Positions 1-7,890 of a DNA stretch of 34,746 nt are shown one piece after another. This DNA is from Pedosphaera sp. (GTDB taxonomy: Bacteria > Verrucomicrobiota > Verrucomicrobiia > Limisphaerales > Pedosphaeraceae). The notes below the pieces were generated by a model. The model was not told the DNA's origin and searched no databases. It saw only the letters and a program-made list of their open reading frames with translations. Each line of letters opens with the position of its first letter. Positions within the stretch are counted from its first letter, which is position 1. The stretch is taken from positions 1 through 34,746 of the forward strand of contig JAQGPC010000266.1 of NCBI GenBank assembly GCA_028293285.1, given 5' to 3'. The position numbers were made by a program, and so were the translations under genes.

Positions 1-1716
1 CGCCTCCTTGACCGACTGAATAGCTTCTTCCAGCTTGCGCTTGTCATCCTCCGGGACTTTGTCGGCGTTGTCCCGCAGCATTTTTTCTGCGCGGTAAGCA
101 ACCGCATCTGCTTCATTGCGGGATTCAATTTCCTCCTTCCGCTTCCGGTCCTCCTCGGCATGCATTTCGGCATCCTGCTGCATTTTGGCAATTTCTTCCT
201 TCGAAAGCCCGCTGCTGGCAGTGATGGTGATTTTCTGTTCCTTGCCGGTGCCAAGATCCTTCGCGTTCACATGGAGAATGCCGTTGGCATCGATGTCAAA
301 GGTGACTTCGATCTGCGGCATGCCACGGGGAGCGGGAGGAATTTCGGTCAATTGGAATTTGCCGATGGTCTTATTGTCCTTGGAGAACTGACGTTCGCCT
401 TGCAGGACATGAATTTCCACGCCGGGTTGATTGTCCGAGGCGGTCGAAAAGATTTCCGATTTGCGGGTCGGGATGGTCGTATTGCGCTCGATGAGCTTGG
501 TGAACACGCCGCCAAGAGTTTCGATGCCGAGCGAGAGCGGGGTGACGTCGAGCAAGAGCACGTCTTTGACTTCGCCCTTGAGCACGCCGCCCTGGATGCC
601 GGCGCCAATGGCGACAACTTCATCCGGGTTCACACCTTGATGCGGTGGCTTGTTGACCAAAGTATGCGCGGTTTCGACAACGCGCGGCATACGAGTCATA
701 CCACCGACAAGCACGAGTTCATCGATCTTCTCGGCGCTGAGATCAGCGTCTTTCAAACAGTTGCGAACTGGAGCAATCGTGCGTTCGAACAAGTCGTCGC
801 AGATTTGTTCCATCTTGGCGCGGGTCAGCTTGGCGCTGATGTGCTTGGGGCCGCTGGCGTCTGCCGTGATGAAGGGCAGATTAATGTCGTATTGTTGCGC
901 GCTGGAAAGGGCGATCTTCGCCTTTTCAGCTTCTTCCTTAATGCGTTGAAGCGCGTCAGGCTGTTTGCGCAAATCCATGCCTTGTTCGCGCTTAAATTCG
1001 TCGAGGATCCAATCCATGATGCGATTGTCCCAGTCGTCACCGCCGAGGTGAGTGTCGCCGTTGGTGGCTTTGACTTCGAAGACGCCGTCGCCGATTTCCA
1101 GCACGGAGATATCGAAGGTGCCGCCGCCGAGGTCATACACGGCGATCTTTTCGTCCTTTTTCTTATCCAAACCGTAAGCGAGCGAGGCTGCGGTGGGCTC
1201 GTTAATGATGCGGAGGACTTCCAAGCCGGCAATGCGGCCAGCATCCTTCGTGGCCTGGCGTTGAGAATCGTTGAAATAAGCCGGAACGGTGATGACAGCC
1301 TGAGTGATTTTTTCACCGAGGCGGGTTTCGGCGTCGGCCTTGAGCTTGGAGAGAATCATCGCCGAAATTTCCGGCGGGCTGAATTGCTTGGGCTTGCCCT
1401 CGATTTCCACTTCGACAGCCACATCACCGTTAGCGGCGCGAACCACTTTGTAGGGGACGCGTTTAATTTCTTCCTGCACTTCGTCGAACTTGCGACCCAT
1501 GAAGCGCTTGACGGAATAAACGGTGTTGCGCGAATTGGTGACGGCCTGCCGCTTGGCTGAGTCACCAACGAGGCGCTCGCCGGTTTTCGTGAAAGCAACG
1601 ACAGAAGGGGTCGTCCGTTTGCCTTCGGAATTTTCCAAAACCTCAGGCTCGCCACCCTCCATCACTGCCATACAGGAATTCGTCGTTCCTAAATCGATAC
1701 CTAATACTTTTGCCAT
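1..1716 (-). CDS. dnaK: Chaperone protein DnaK (Hsp70), C-terminus beyond window
   Basis: ATP-dependent cytosolic chaperone that binds exposed hydrophobic peptides with DnaJ and GrpE. Read on the minus strand from the ATG at 1716, it begins [15 protein letters not shown], which contains the phosphate-1 motif of the Hsp70 ATPase. The frame stays open for 572 codons to the window edge. Further marks are the '[11 protein letters not shown]' and 'YDLGGGTFD' nucleotide-binding motifs, 'LVGGMTRMP', and the interdomain linker '[13 protein letters not shown]' near residues 385-397, followed by the beta-sandwich substrate domain and the start of the helical lid. Usual length is about 640 aa, so roughly 70 residues are missing only because the window ends. 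No CIRCE operator (TTAGCACTC-N9-GAGTGCTAA) is visible upstream and the ribosome-binding site is weak. A very long antisense frame lies opposite the gene, as is common for dnaK, and is not a gene. Confidence 0.98.
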   Translation of the reverse strand, partial: MAKVLGIDLGTTNSCMAVMEGGEPEVLENSEGKRTTPSVVAFTKTGERLVGDSAKRQAVTNSRNTVYSVKRFMGRKFDEVQEEIKRVPYKVVRAANGDVAVEVEIEGKPKQFSPPEISAMILSKLKADAETRLGEKITQAVITVPAYFNDSQRQATKDAGRIAGLEVLRIINEPTAASLAYGLDKKKDEKIAVYDLGGGTFDISVLEIGDGVFEVKATNGDTHLGGDDWDNRIMDWILDEFKREQGMDLRKQPDALQRIKEEAEKAKIALSSAQQYDINLPFITADASGPKHISAKLTRAKMEQICDDLFERTIAPVRNCLKDADLSAEKIDELVLVGGMTRMPRVVETAHTLVNKPPHQGVNPDEVVAIGAGIQGGVLKGEVKDVLLLDVTPLSLGIETLGGVFTKLIERNTTIPTRKSEIFSTASDNQPGVEIHVLQGERQFSKDNKTIGKFQLTEIPPAPRGMPQIEVTFDIDANGILHVNAKDLGTGKEQKITITASSGLSKEEIAKMQQDAEMHAEEDRKRKEEIESRNEADAVAYRAEKMLRDNADKVPEDDKRKLEEAIQSVKEA

Positions 1717-2056
1717 AAAATTCGTAGTTAGTTTGTAATACTGCTAAAGATTTAGAGCAGCGATGGTGCCAATTAATGGGACAGAGATGTAACTTGTTTA
1801 GGGGCAGAAGTTTAAATTAATATTACTCTTCAGAAAGCCGTTTGGAAGTGCGCCAAAAGAGACATCTTGTCACAGTCCTGGCGCAGAGAATGGCCGTTAT
1901 GGCACAGTTTGGCTCTTTTGAAGTTAAGGAATTACTGGATGCTTGATTGAGGCTTTTCGAAAGAGCCGAAAGCTAAATTGCTATACACCTATTTCGGGAG
2001 AACCACGAAATCAGGGATAAGCCCGGCTCTTTCTCAATCCACTAAGATCGGTTTTA
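1717..2056. other. Intergenic region upstream of dnaK
   Basis: This 340-bp gap lies between the 3' end of the lipoprotein cluster and the dnaK start and should hold the dnaK promoter. I see AT-rich stretches near 1810-1830, a spaced inverted repeat (CAAAAGAG near 1853, CTCTTTTG near 1913), and a short hairpin around 1951-1967 (GGCTTTTCGAAAGAGCC). None is a convincing terminator or a known heat-shock operator. No ORF with coding character was found. Confidence 0.5.
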
Positions 2057-2281
2057 TCACCGATGGTCCCAATCGCCTCCGTGCCAGCGTTCGCCGTAGC
2101 CACGATAGGCCGGATATCCACGATGGTCATAATAGCCGCGGTGGTAATAGTCAGGACCATAACCATATCCATAGCCCCGTTCATAACCCCCATAACCGCC
2201 CCGACCATAATCTGATTCTACCTGACATCCGGTTGTCGCCACTAATGCGGCCACACCTAACAAACATATAATATACTTCAT
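2057..2281 (-). CDS. Small Tyr/Gly/Arg-rich lipoprotein (tandem copy 3)
   Basis: A 74-aa predicted exported lipoprotein of unknown function. The N-terminus MKYIICLLGVAALVATTGC is a lipoprotein signal peptide ending in a Cys that would be lipidated, although Thr at -3 is unusual for a lipobox. The mature part is extremely rich in Gly, Tyr, Arg and His (for example GYGYGYGPDYYHRGYYDHRG) and probably unstructured. I start it at 2281 because the ATG is preceded by a strong AAGGAG; an upstream in-frame ATG at 2338 would bury the signal peptide. It is the last of three tandem paralogues on the minus strand (2872, 2593, 2281) that share the signal peptide and the Cys-Gln junction. Role unknown; an envelope surface or stress protein is only a guess. 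Confidence 0.7.
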   Translation of the reverse strand: MKYIICLLGVAALVATTGCQVESDYGRGGYGGYERGYGYGYGPDYYHRGYYDHRGYPAYRGYGERWHGGDWDHR

Positions 2282-2365
2282 GTGTCTCCTTCCAAACGGT
2301 GAAAGCGGAAGGAACTTCTTCAATCTTCCGCGCGTCATCGTTTAAATCTTTATACTCGGCCCAAT

Positions 2366-2593
2366 TTACCAGGGGCGGTTGTCTCGATCCCATGCCCGGT
2401 TATTGTCCCGGACAACGGGGGCCGCATGATAATAGGGATAATATTCAACCTCACGATTTCCAGCACTGCTGCCACTCCCGTAATTGTGAAAATACTCCGC
2501 GCGGCCCACCGCACCGGAAGAATTTCCATCAGACTGACATCCCGTAGTCGCCAGCAGCGCCAAAACGCCGGTTAAACAAAGAATGGATTTCAT
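2366..2593 (-). CDS. Small lipoprotein (tandem copy 2)
   Basis: A 75-aa predicted lipoprotein, MKSILCLTGVLALLATTGCQSD at its start, with the presumed lipidated Cys at residue 19. The mature part is hydrophilic and rich in Tyr, Asn, Ser and Arg (ending DRDNRPW). Its signal-peptide coding DNA is clearly related to that of the copy at 2872: 'GGTTAAACAAA' and adjoining bases are shared, which implies tandem duplication. The mature part has diverged more, and it lacks the strong GYGYGYG tract of the third copy. No good Shine-Dalgarno sequence precedes the ATG; the gene lies 30 bp downstream of the first copy, so translation may depend on a shared transcript. Function unknown. Confidence 0.65.
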   Translation of the reverse strand: MKSILCLTGVLALLATTGCQSDGNSSGAVGRAEYFHNYGSGSSAGNREVEYYPYYHAAPVVRDNNRAWDRDNRPW

Positions 2594-2623
2594 AGGTTAA
2601 TCGGGCTTATCCGATTTAGTTTC

Positions 2624-2872
2624 TCACCATTGATCCCGGTGGTCGTAGCGATAATGGTCCTGATTCCAATCCTCGTGTTGTAGTTCCCGCATGCGAGCAT
2701 TGCCCAGAGAGTTGGGAGCGGGTTCGCGGTTATAGCCGTGGTCCCGATCATAGCCGTACCCGTGACTATAATAGGTGTCAGTACCAGAGCCGCCACGCGC
2801 ATAGTTATCTGATTGACATCCGGTGAACGCCAACAAGGCGAGAACGCTGGTTAAACAAACAATGTATTTCAT
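2624..2872 (-). CDS. Small Tyr/Gly-rich lipoprotein (tandem copy 1)
   Basis: An 82-aa predicted lipoprotein, first in transcription order of three tandem paralogues. It starts MKYIVCLTSVLALLAFTGCQSD, with a short hydrophobic signal and a Cys at residue 19 that fits lipoprotein processing. The mature region contains GGSGTDTYYSHGYGYDRDHGY and an acidic/basic tail ending DHRDQW. I use the ATG at 2872 rather than the one at 2929, because the longer form would add 19 polar residues before the signal peptide. Composition (Gly, Tyr, Asp, Arg, His) suggests a disordered envelope protein. No domain was recognised. The gene is not obviously linked to dnaK, which is about 900 bp downstream on the same strand. 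Confidence 0.65.
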   Translation of the reverse strand: MKYIVCLTSVLALLAFTGCQSDNYARGGSGTDTYYSHGYGYDRDHGYNREPAPNSLGNARMRELQHEDWNQDHYRYDHRDQW

Positions 2873-3045
2873 ATGTAGAAGGGCCTTTCGCCCGGTTTGA
2901 GTGCTTTTGCCTGAGTTAATCCATTGCAACTCACTGTAATAAGGACGTTCACTTTCGACTCGGTTTCAATTGGGTGGTACTACCCATGCATGCGACGGTG
3001 GCTGTTTTAAGAAAGATAAATAACGGATTACAAGCATTGGAGATT

Positions 3046-3256
3046 CGGTAGTGGGTCAGTTTGCAAACTGCGAGTGGATGGGGGACGGGAAGTAGGACAG
3101 GCGTCCCGCCTGTCTGGGAGGAACCGGATAAGTGTTGCGTATCAGCTCTCTGGTTACGTTCTGAGACAGGCAGGATGCCTATCCTACCTTCAAAGGCGCC
3201 GCCGCACCTCTTCAGCCTGCGACGAAAATAAACAATTTCAAATTGACCCACTACCG
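3046..3256. mobile_element. MITE-like non-autonomous element with TIRs and target duplication
   Basis: A 211-bp element with no coding capacity. The left end (3046-3063) reads CGGTAGTGGGTCAGTTTG and the right end (3239-3256) is its inverse with one mismatch in 18. The element is flanked by the direct repeat GAGATT at 3040-3045 and 3257-3262, which looks like a 6-bp target-site duplication. A second nested inverted repeat lies inside it (3092-3187). Terminal repeats, target duplication and absence of a gene define a MITE-type element; the mobilising transposase is not in this window. It sits just upstream of the promoter of the quinoprotein gene. Confidence 0.8.
3092..3187. repeat. Inverted repeat inside the MITE
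   Basis: The arms at 3092-3115 and 3164-3187 are 24 bp each and pair at 21 of 24 positions, separated by 48 bp. Each arm is itself partly palindromic (GGCGTCCCGCC; GGCAGGATGCC). Spurious translation across the region gives 'RIGILPVS...QTGGTPV', a phrase I recognise from hypothetical proteins in repeat-rich bacterial genomes. This suggests a dispersed family. Confidence 0.75.
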
Positions 3257-3270
3257 GAGATTCCGTCAGC

Positions 3271-3299
3271 TTGTGTTTTGATTGCGTTTACGATATTAT
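3271..3299 (+). promoter_or_regulatory. Putative sigma70-type promoter of the quinoprotein gene
   Basis: TTGTGT at 3271-3276, a 17-bp spacer, and TATTAT at 3294-3299 (5 of 6 to the -10 consensus). It lies 9 bp after the MITE target duplication and about 23 bp before the start codon. The -35 match is weak. Confidence 0.35.
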
Positions 3300-3321
3300 C
3301 AGCATCAACCTGGGAGAAATA

Positions 3322-4740
3322 ATGATGAATCACTTTAACCATTTAAAGATTAAGGCCGGACATGCCGCCTGTGCCGCGCTGCTGCTTGGCTGTCTTACTC
3401 TAAACGCCGCACCATCCTCTACCGATCAAAACTGGCCGCAATGGCGTGGGCCACTGGCAACCGGCGTAGCTCCCGTCGGCAACCCGCCCACGACTTGGAG
3501 CGAAACGAATAATATCAAATGGAAGGTAAAAATTCCCGGTAGCGGACGAGCGACCCCAGTCATTTGGGGCAACCAGGTTTTTATTCAAACCGCCATTCCC
3601 GCCGGCAAAAAGGTTGAGGTTGCGGCGGAGAAGAAGCCGGATGCACCACCCGCGGATGCGAATGCGGCATCAGGCGATCGCCCGCGCCGTCGCCCCGGTG
3701 GAGGTGGCGGTCCGGGTGGCATGCGCTCGGAGAAGCCGGACCAAGCTTATCAGTTCGTGTTGATGTGTCTGGATCGTCAGACTGGCAAAACATTGTGGCA
3801 AAAGGTCGCGCGCGAAGAAGTGCCGCATGAAGGACATCATCCAGATGGAAGTTTCTCGTCTTATTCGCCGATCACCGATGGCAAGCAGGTCTTCGCTTAC
3901 TTTGGTTCGCACGGGCTGCACTGCTACGACATGCAGGGAAACCTGAAGTGGGAAAAAGACTTCGGCAAAATGCAGATCAAAATGTCCTTCGGCGAAGGCA
4001 GCTCGGCGGCGTTGCACGGCAATACAATTGTGGTGAACTGGGACCATGAAGGGAGTTCATTCATAGTCGCGCTTGATACGGAGAAGGGGAAGGAGCTTTG
4101 GCGGCAACCGCGCGAAGAAGCCACTTCGTGGGCGACGCCGTTAATTGTGGAATACCAAGGCAAAGCCCAAGTCATCACTGATGCTTCCAAGAAAATCCGC
4201 AGCTATGATCTGGCATCGGGCAAACTACTTTGGGAATGCACCGGCCTGACGGCGAATGTCATTCCAAGTCCGGTGGCGGATGACAAAATGGTTTATGCCA
4301 TGAGCGGGTTTAAGGGAAATGCTTTGATGGCCATCAAGCTCGGTCGCACGGGCGATCTGACCGGCACCGATGCCATCGCCTGGCATCATGACAAGAGCAC
4401 GCCCTACGTGCCGTCGCCTTTGCTTTATGGCGACAAGCTGTATTTCTTCGGTGGTAACAATGGAATGATTTCCTGTTTCGATACCAAAACTGGCAAGGCA
4501 TTGATTGATGCTGAACGGCTGGAGGACTTGAAAGGCGTTTATGCCTCTCCTGCCGGCGCTGGTGGACGGGTTTATCTGGTTGGCCGCAATGGTGCAACGG
4601 TGGTCATTAAAAACTCAGACAAACTGGAAGTGCTCGCGACAAACAAGCTGGATGAACAATTTGATGCTTCACCGGCGATTGTCGGGAAGGAATTGTTCCT
4701 GCGCGGACATGATTATTTGTATTGTATCGCGGAGAAGTGA
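3322..4740 (+). CDS. PQQ-like beta-propeller (quinoprotein) repeat protein, exported
   Basis: A 472-aa exported protein of the PQQ-binding-like/BamB beta-propeller superfamily. It starts with a signal peptide (hydrophobic stretch AACAALLLGCLTLNAA) and then 'NWPQWRGP', the typical opening of such proteins in Verrucomicrobiota and Planctomycetes. Propeller blades are recognised by W-docking motifs such as 'TGKTLWQ', 'GNLKWEKDFG', 'KGKELWRQ', 'SGKLLWEC' and 'TGKALIDA'. Between blades, around residues 92-137, lies a Pro/Ala/Gly/Arg-rich low-complexity insertion (DRPRRRPGGGGGPGG). The start is ATG 3322 or 3325, both behind GGGAG. Whether it binds PQQ as a dehydrogenase or acts as a structural propeller cannot be told; no Ca-binding dehydrogenase motif was recognised. 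A Tat-exported dioxygenase and a hydrolase follow on the same strand. Confidence 0.88.
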   Translation: MMNHFNHLKIKAGHAACAALLLGCLTLNAAPSSTDQNWPQWRGPLATGVAPVGNPPTTWSETNNIKWKVKIPGSGRATPVIWGNQVFIQTAIPAGKKVEVAAEKKPDAPPADANAASGDRPRRRPGGGGGPGGMRSEKPDQAYQFVLMCLDRQTGKTLWQKVAREEVPHEGHHPDGSFSSYSPITDGKQVFAYFGSHGLHCYDMQGNLKWEKDFGKMQIKMSFGEGSSAALHGNTIVVNWDHEGSSFIVALDTEKGKELWRQPREEATSWATPLIVEYQGKAQVITDASKKIRSYDLASGKLLWECTGLTANVIPSPVADDKMVYAMSGFKGNALMAIKLGRTGDLTGTDAIAWHHDKSTPYVPSPLLYGDKLYFFGGNNGMISCFDTKTGKALIDAERLEDLKGVYASPAGAGGRVYLVGRNGATVVIKNSDKLEVLATNKLDEQFDASPAIVGKELFLRGHDYLYCIAEK

Positions 4741-4820
4741 TTATTAATTACGGATTAGGGATTGCTGATTGAAGTCTCAACAGCCCGTAACTTAATTTCT
4801 CCGAAGTGCTCATTATTAAT

Positions 4821-5501
4821 ATGAAGACGCCTTTATCTACCGCGAATGACTCAGCTTTGCGCGCCCGCCGTCGTTTTCTGCTTCAACTTGGCCTGGGCAG
4901 CATGGCGATGTGGGCGGGGCCTGGCGCGTTTGCCAATGAGCTCGTGCGCACGCCGCGACAGACGGAAGGGCCTTTTTATCCCGATCATTTGCCGCTGGAT
5001 ACGGATAATGATTTGATCATCGTCAACGACTCCACCACTTCCGCGATTGGCGAGGTCACTTATTTGAGCGGGCGGATCCTGGATTCACGCGGTGAGCCGA
5101 TGCGGAATGCACTCGTGGAAATCTGGCAGGTGGACGGTCATGGGGTTTATCTCAATAGCAACGACGCCCATGCGAAACGGGATGCAAACTTCCAAGGGTT
5201 CGGCCGGTTCCTGACGGGTTCGAGTGGCGAATATTTGTTTCGCACCATCAAGCCAATCGCCTATCCGGGCCGCACACCGCACATTCATTTTGCCATTAAA
5301 ACGAAGGGGCGTGAGAAATGGACGACGCAATGCTACGTTCAAGGCGAGCCGAAGAATGATCGCGATGGCGTGCTGGCTGGCATCAAAGATGCCAAGGCAA
5401 AGGCTTCGGTGATTGTTCCGTTTGCGCCGCTGAAAGGCTCGCGTGTTGGTGAATTGACGGCCAAGTTTGATATTGTGCTTGGGTTTACGCCGGAGGTGTA
5501 A
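4821..5501 (+). CDS. Intradiol ring-cleavage dioxygenase (protocatechuate 3,4-dioxygenase-like), Tat-exported
   Basis: Non-haem Fe(III) dioxygenase that would open a catechol-type ring between the two hydroxyls using O2. From ATG 4821 the protein has 226 aa. The N-terminus has a twin-arginine signal (ARRRFLLQLGLG) ending near AFA-NE, so the folded metalloenzyme is predicted to be exported. The family motif 'TEGPFYP' is at 49-54. The four expected iron ligands are visible: Tyr110 (GHGVY), Tyr148 (AYPG), His154 and His156 (RTPHIHF). A GTG start at 4806 is possible but would put polar residues before the signal. The next gene, a dienelactone hydrolase, acts on products related to intradiol cleavage. 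The actual substrate cannot be read from sequence; oxidative breakdown of lignin- or humus-derived aromatics is an inference. Confidence 0.9.
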   Translation: MKTPLSTANDSALRARRRFLLQLGLGSMAMWAGPGAFANELVRTPRQTEGPFYPDHLPLDTDNDLIIVNDSTTSAIGEVTYLSGRILDSRGEPMRNALVEIWQVDGHGVYLNSNDAHAKRDANFQGFGRFLTGSSGEYLFRTIKPIAYPGRTPHIHFAIKTKGREKWTTQCYVQGEPKNDRDGVLAGIKDAKAKASVIVPFAPLKGSRVGELTAKFDIVLGFTPEV

Positions 5502-5617
5502 GTCGGTCGGTATAAGAAGGGACGAAGTTAGAGCCTCCTAACGTCGGTGCTACGCAATTTGATAAAGCGCTTTTGAACAACACAGAACTCTGAAGTGAAT
5601 AATCCTCAATTACAAAA

Positions 5618-6424
5618 ATGATTATGAAAAAAATGTTTATTGCTGTTGTAGCCGTTGTATTGATGGCGGTTGGTGCGCCAGCGCAGGATTGGGCCAAGGC
5701 CAAATTGGAAAAGTCCCCGCGTCATGGCGAGTGGGTAAAGGTGAAGCAAGGCAAGCGTGACGTGGAATCGTTCATCACGTATCCCGAAGTGAAGGAGAAA
5801 GCCACTGCGGTGGTGGTCATTCATGAGATTTTTGGATTGTCCGATTGGGTGCGTGACGTGACGGACCAATTGGCTGAGGCGGGTTACATTGCCATTGCGC
5901 CGGATTTACTTTCCGGCATGGCACCAAAGGGTGGCGGCACGGCAGAACTTGGCGGACCCGATGGCGCGCGAAAAGTGATTGGTTCGTTGCCACCGGATCA
6001 GATCACCGCAGATTTGAATGCGGTGGTGGATTACGTTTCCAAGCTCCCGGCCTGCAATGGCAAGGTGATTGTGATTGGTTTCTGCTGGGGCGGCGGTCAG
6101 TCCTTTCGTTTTGCTACCAACAATAAAGACATCAAGGCCGCGCTGGTTTTCTACGGCACGGGGCCGGAGAAAGCTGAAGATATCGCCCGCATTCAATGTC
6201 CTGTCTATGGCTTTTATGCCGGTAACGATGCGCGCGTAGATGCGACGGTTCCCAAGAGCGAAGAGTTAATGAAGAACGCGAAAAAAACTTTTGAGCCAGT
6301 GACGTATGAAGGGGCGGGGCATGGCTTCATGCGCGCGGGCGAAGCTCCAGATGCCAGCCCGGAGAATAAGAAGGCGCGTGATGCCGCGTGGAAACGGGTG
6401 AAGGAGATATTGAAGAAGAGTTAG
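5618..6424 (+). CDS. Dienelactone hydrolase family protein, exported
   Basis: Alpha/beta hydrolase of the dienelactone hydrolase family (268 aa). In the beta-ketoadipate/chlorocatechol route such enzymes hydrolyse dienelactone to maleylacetate. The catalytic triad is visible: Cys156 in 'GFCWGG', Asp204 in 'GNDARV' and His235 in 'GHGFMR'. The Glu70 of 'IHEIFGL' that holds the Cys in this family is also present. Residues 1-22 form a signal peptide (KKMFIAVVAVVLMAVGAPAQ), unusual because the classical enzymes are cytosolic. A second in-frame ATG at 5624 is an equally good start. It follows the intradiol dioxygenase by 116 bp on the same strand, and both appear extracytoplasmic. Many members have other ester substrates, so the reaction is not certain. 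Confidence 0.88.
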   Translation: MIMKKMFIAVVAVVLMAVGAPAQDWAKAKLEKSPRHGEWVKVKQGKRDVESFITYPEVKEKATAVVVIHEIFGLSDWVRDVTDQLAEAGYIAIAPDLLSGMAPKGGGTAELGGPDGARKVIGSLPPDQITADLNAVVDYVSKLPACNGKVIVIGFCWGGGQSFRFATNNKDIKAALVFYGTGPEKAEDIARIQCPVYGFYAGNDARVDATVPKSEELMKNAKKTFEPVTYEGAGHGFMRAGEAPDASPENKKARDAAWKRVKEILKKS

Positions 6425-6436
6425 CCCCGCGTTGCT

Positions 6437-7207
6437 TTATGGAGCCTGATACCGCCAAGGCGTTCCTTCGCGTCCTCGTTCAACACTCTTGTCTTTTGGT
6501 ATCGCGTGCAATCCGCTGAGCGCGTAATTGAAGTTCGCTTTGAAGGATGAAATACGTTGGCCGCCTTGAAATGGAGCTTCAAAGAGAAATTCCACGTAGC
6601 CAATGAAGGGCAGGTTGTTTTCAAAAAACTTTGGGTCTTGAGCCACGATCCATTTCACGGCGGCTTCCTCATCACTCTGCCACGGCACGTCCCGGCTGGA
6701 GTATTCGGAAACTAATTTCCAATAAGCTTCCCGGTCTCGTTGGGGAATGTTCAGTTCACCAGAAAAAAGCCGTTTGGCGGCATTCGTCCCTGCCGGAGCA
6801 TCGCTCTTTAACGCCTGCCACGATGACCAATGTTTTGAATCCGGACTATATCGCGCATATACGCGGCCTTCGTAAGGGGTGTAAACTTGACCGTTGTCGA
6901 GTTTGATGGGTTTTGGCGCGGGTGAAATTTCCGCATGCAGGGTAACTGCGGTCGCAGGACGCCAAGACAATCCGATGGCAAATGGTTTGGTTTGCAGCCT
7001 GCCATCTATGGTTTCAGGGCCCGCGCCTTTAAAGCCCAATCCTTTCTCGGTAATTTCGAGCTTATCGGACCATGTCGCCCTGGCCGCAGCTTCCCGGGAA
7101 TTTGTGAGATCAATGGAATGCTGCTTGAATTCCACAATTGTCGCCAGTGCCGGGATGGCGGCGATCAATGCGGCGCAAAACAAACCCCCTCGCAAAAAAT
7201 TCTTCAT
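6437..7207 (-). CDS. Hypothetical exported protein
   Basis: A protein of about 256 aa with no family I can name. The likely start is ATG 7207 (MKNFLRGGLFCAALIAAIPALA, a signal peptide); ATG 7216 would add MRR, and a much longer frame to 7309 would overlap pyrE. After the signal comes a beta-rich region that looks like a carbohydrate-binding or sandwich fold (IVEFKQHSIDLTNSREA; ARATWSDKLEITEKGLGFKG), then 'VYARYSPDSKHWSSWQAL', reminiscent of sialidase/exo-glycosidase accessory modules, and a conserved-looking C-terminal part (FLFEAPFQGGQRISSF). It begins 26 bp after the pyrE stop on the same strand, so the two are probably co-transcribed, with no evident functional link. Its 3' end converges on the dienelactone hydrolase with 12 bp between stops. 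Confidence 0.7.
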   Translation of the reverse strand: MKNFLRGGLFCAALIAAIPALATIVEFKQHSIDLTNSREAAARATWSDKLEITEKGLGFKGAGPETIDGRLQTKPFAIGLSWRPATAVTLHAEISPAPKPIKLDNGQVYTPYEGRVYARYSPDSKHWSSWQALKSDAPAGTNAAKRLFSGELNIPQRDREAYWKLVSEYSSRDVPWQSDEEAAVKWIVAQDPKFFENNLPFIGYVEFLFEAPFQGGQRISSFKANFNYALSGLHAIPKDKSVERGREGTPWRYQAP

Positions 7208-7232
7208 ACGTCTCATTAGACGTAATCCGCAC

Positions 7233-7799
7233 TTATTTGCTCCCGGGCTTAACTGCGGGTGTTGCGGCGAGGTCGGGAGGGAGTTGATCCGGCGGGAAGG
7301 CTTCGACATCCAAGGCCAGCAGGCTGAACATAGGGACGCCTACGGTCGTCTTGCCATTGGAGCGATCCACGGCCATGGCGACGCCGAGGACGTTACCTTG
7401 ATGGGCTCGAACGATATCGATGGTTTCCTGAACGCGGCCGCCCTTGGTGACCACATCTTCGACGACGAGTATTTTTTCGCCGGGTGCGATTTTGAAACCA
7501 CGGCGCAGCACGAGTTTGCCTTCTTCTTTCTCGACGAAGATGAACCGGGTCTTGAGTTGGCGGGCAACTTCCTGGCCCAACACGAGGCCGCCCATGGCGG
7601 GAGCGATGACGGTGGTCGCCCCCAACGAGCGCACTTTATCGGCCAAGGCTGCGCCAAGTTTCTCAACGGTGGGCATCTGCTGGAGCGCGAGCGCGCATTG
7701 GAAGAATTGGCGGCTGTGCAGACCACTACGCAGGACGAAATGGCCTTCGAGCAGGGCGCCAGTATCACGAAAAACTTGCAAGACTTCCGATTCGGTCAT
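7233..7799 (-). CDS. pyrE: Orotate phosphoribosyltransferase
   Basis: Converts orotate and PRPP to orotidine 5'-monophosphate in de novo pyrimidine synthesis (cytosol). The 188-aa protein has the phosphoribosyltransferase PRPP-binding motif 'ILVVEDVVTKGG', the hood/flexible segment 'KEEGKLVLRRGFKI', and the N-terminal substrate region 'ALLEGHFVLRSGLHSRQFFQ' typical of OPRTs. I place the start at ATG 7799; a TTG two codons upstream is possible. The C-terminus carries a short Pro-rich extension (FPPDQLPPDLAATPAVKPGSK) beyond the usual end. The unknown exported protein follows closely on the same strand. There are no other pyr genes in the window. Confidence 0.93.
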   Translation of the reverse strand: MTESEVLQVFRDTGALLEGHFVLRSGLHSRQFFQCALALQQMPTVEKLGAALADKVRSLGATTVIAPAMGGLVLGQEVARQLKTRFIFVEKEEGKLVLRRGFKIAPGEKILVVEDVVTKGGRVQETIDIVRAHQGNVLGVAMAVDRSNGKTTVGVPMFSLLALDVEAFPPDQLPPDLAATPAVKPGSK

Positions 7800-7890
7800 G
7801 ACCAAATCTTAAATTTATTGGGCGAGGTGTAAAGTTTTGTTGCGTGTTGCGGAGTTGAACTTTGAAAGTATGCAGACGTCACTTCGATCG

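Noticed and set aside
160..1560. A 466-codon open frame on the plus strand opposite dnaK
   Set aside because: It is antisense to a clear dnaK. Long antisense frames opposite dnaK are a known artefact, and its translation has no recognisable motifs or ribosome-binding site.
1900..1914. A sigma54-like promoter, TGGCAC-AGTTT-GGCT
   Set aside because: The spacing between GG and GC is one base shorter than required and no plus-strand gene follows.
6894..7832. A 312-codon plus-strand frame opposite pyrE and the secreted unknown protein
   Set aside because: It overlaps two well-supported minus-strand genes, one with a clear PRPP motif.
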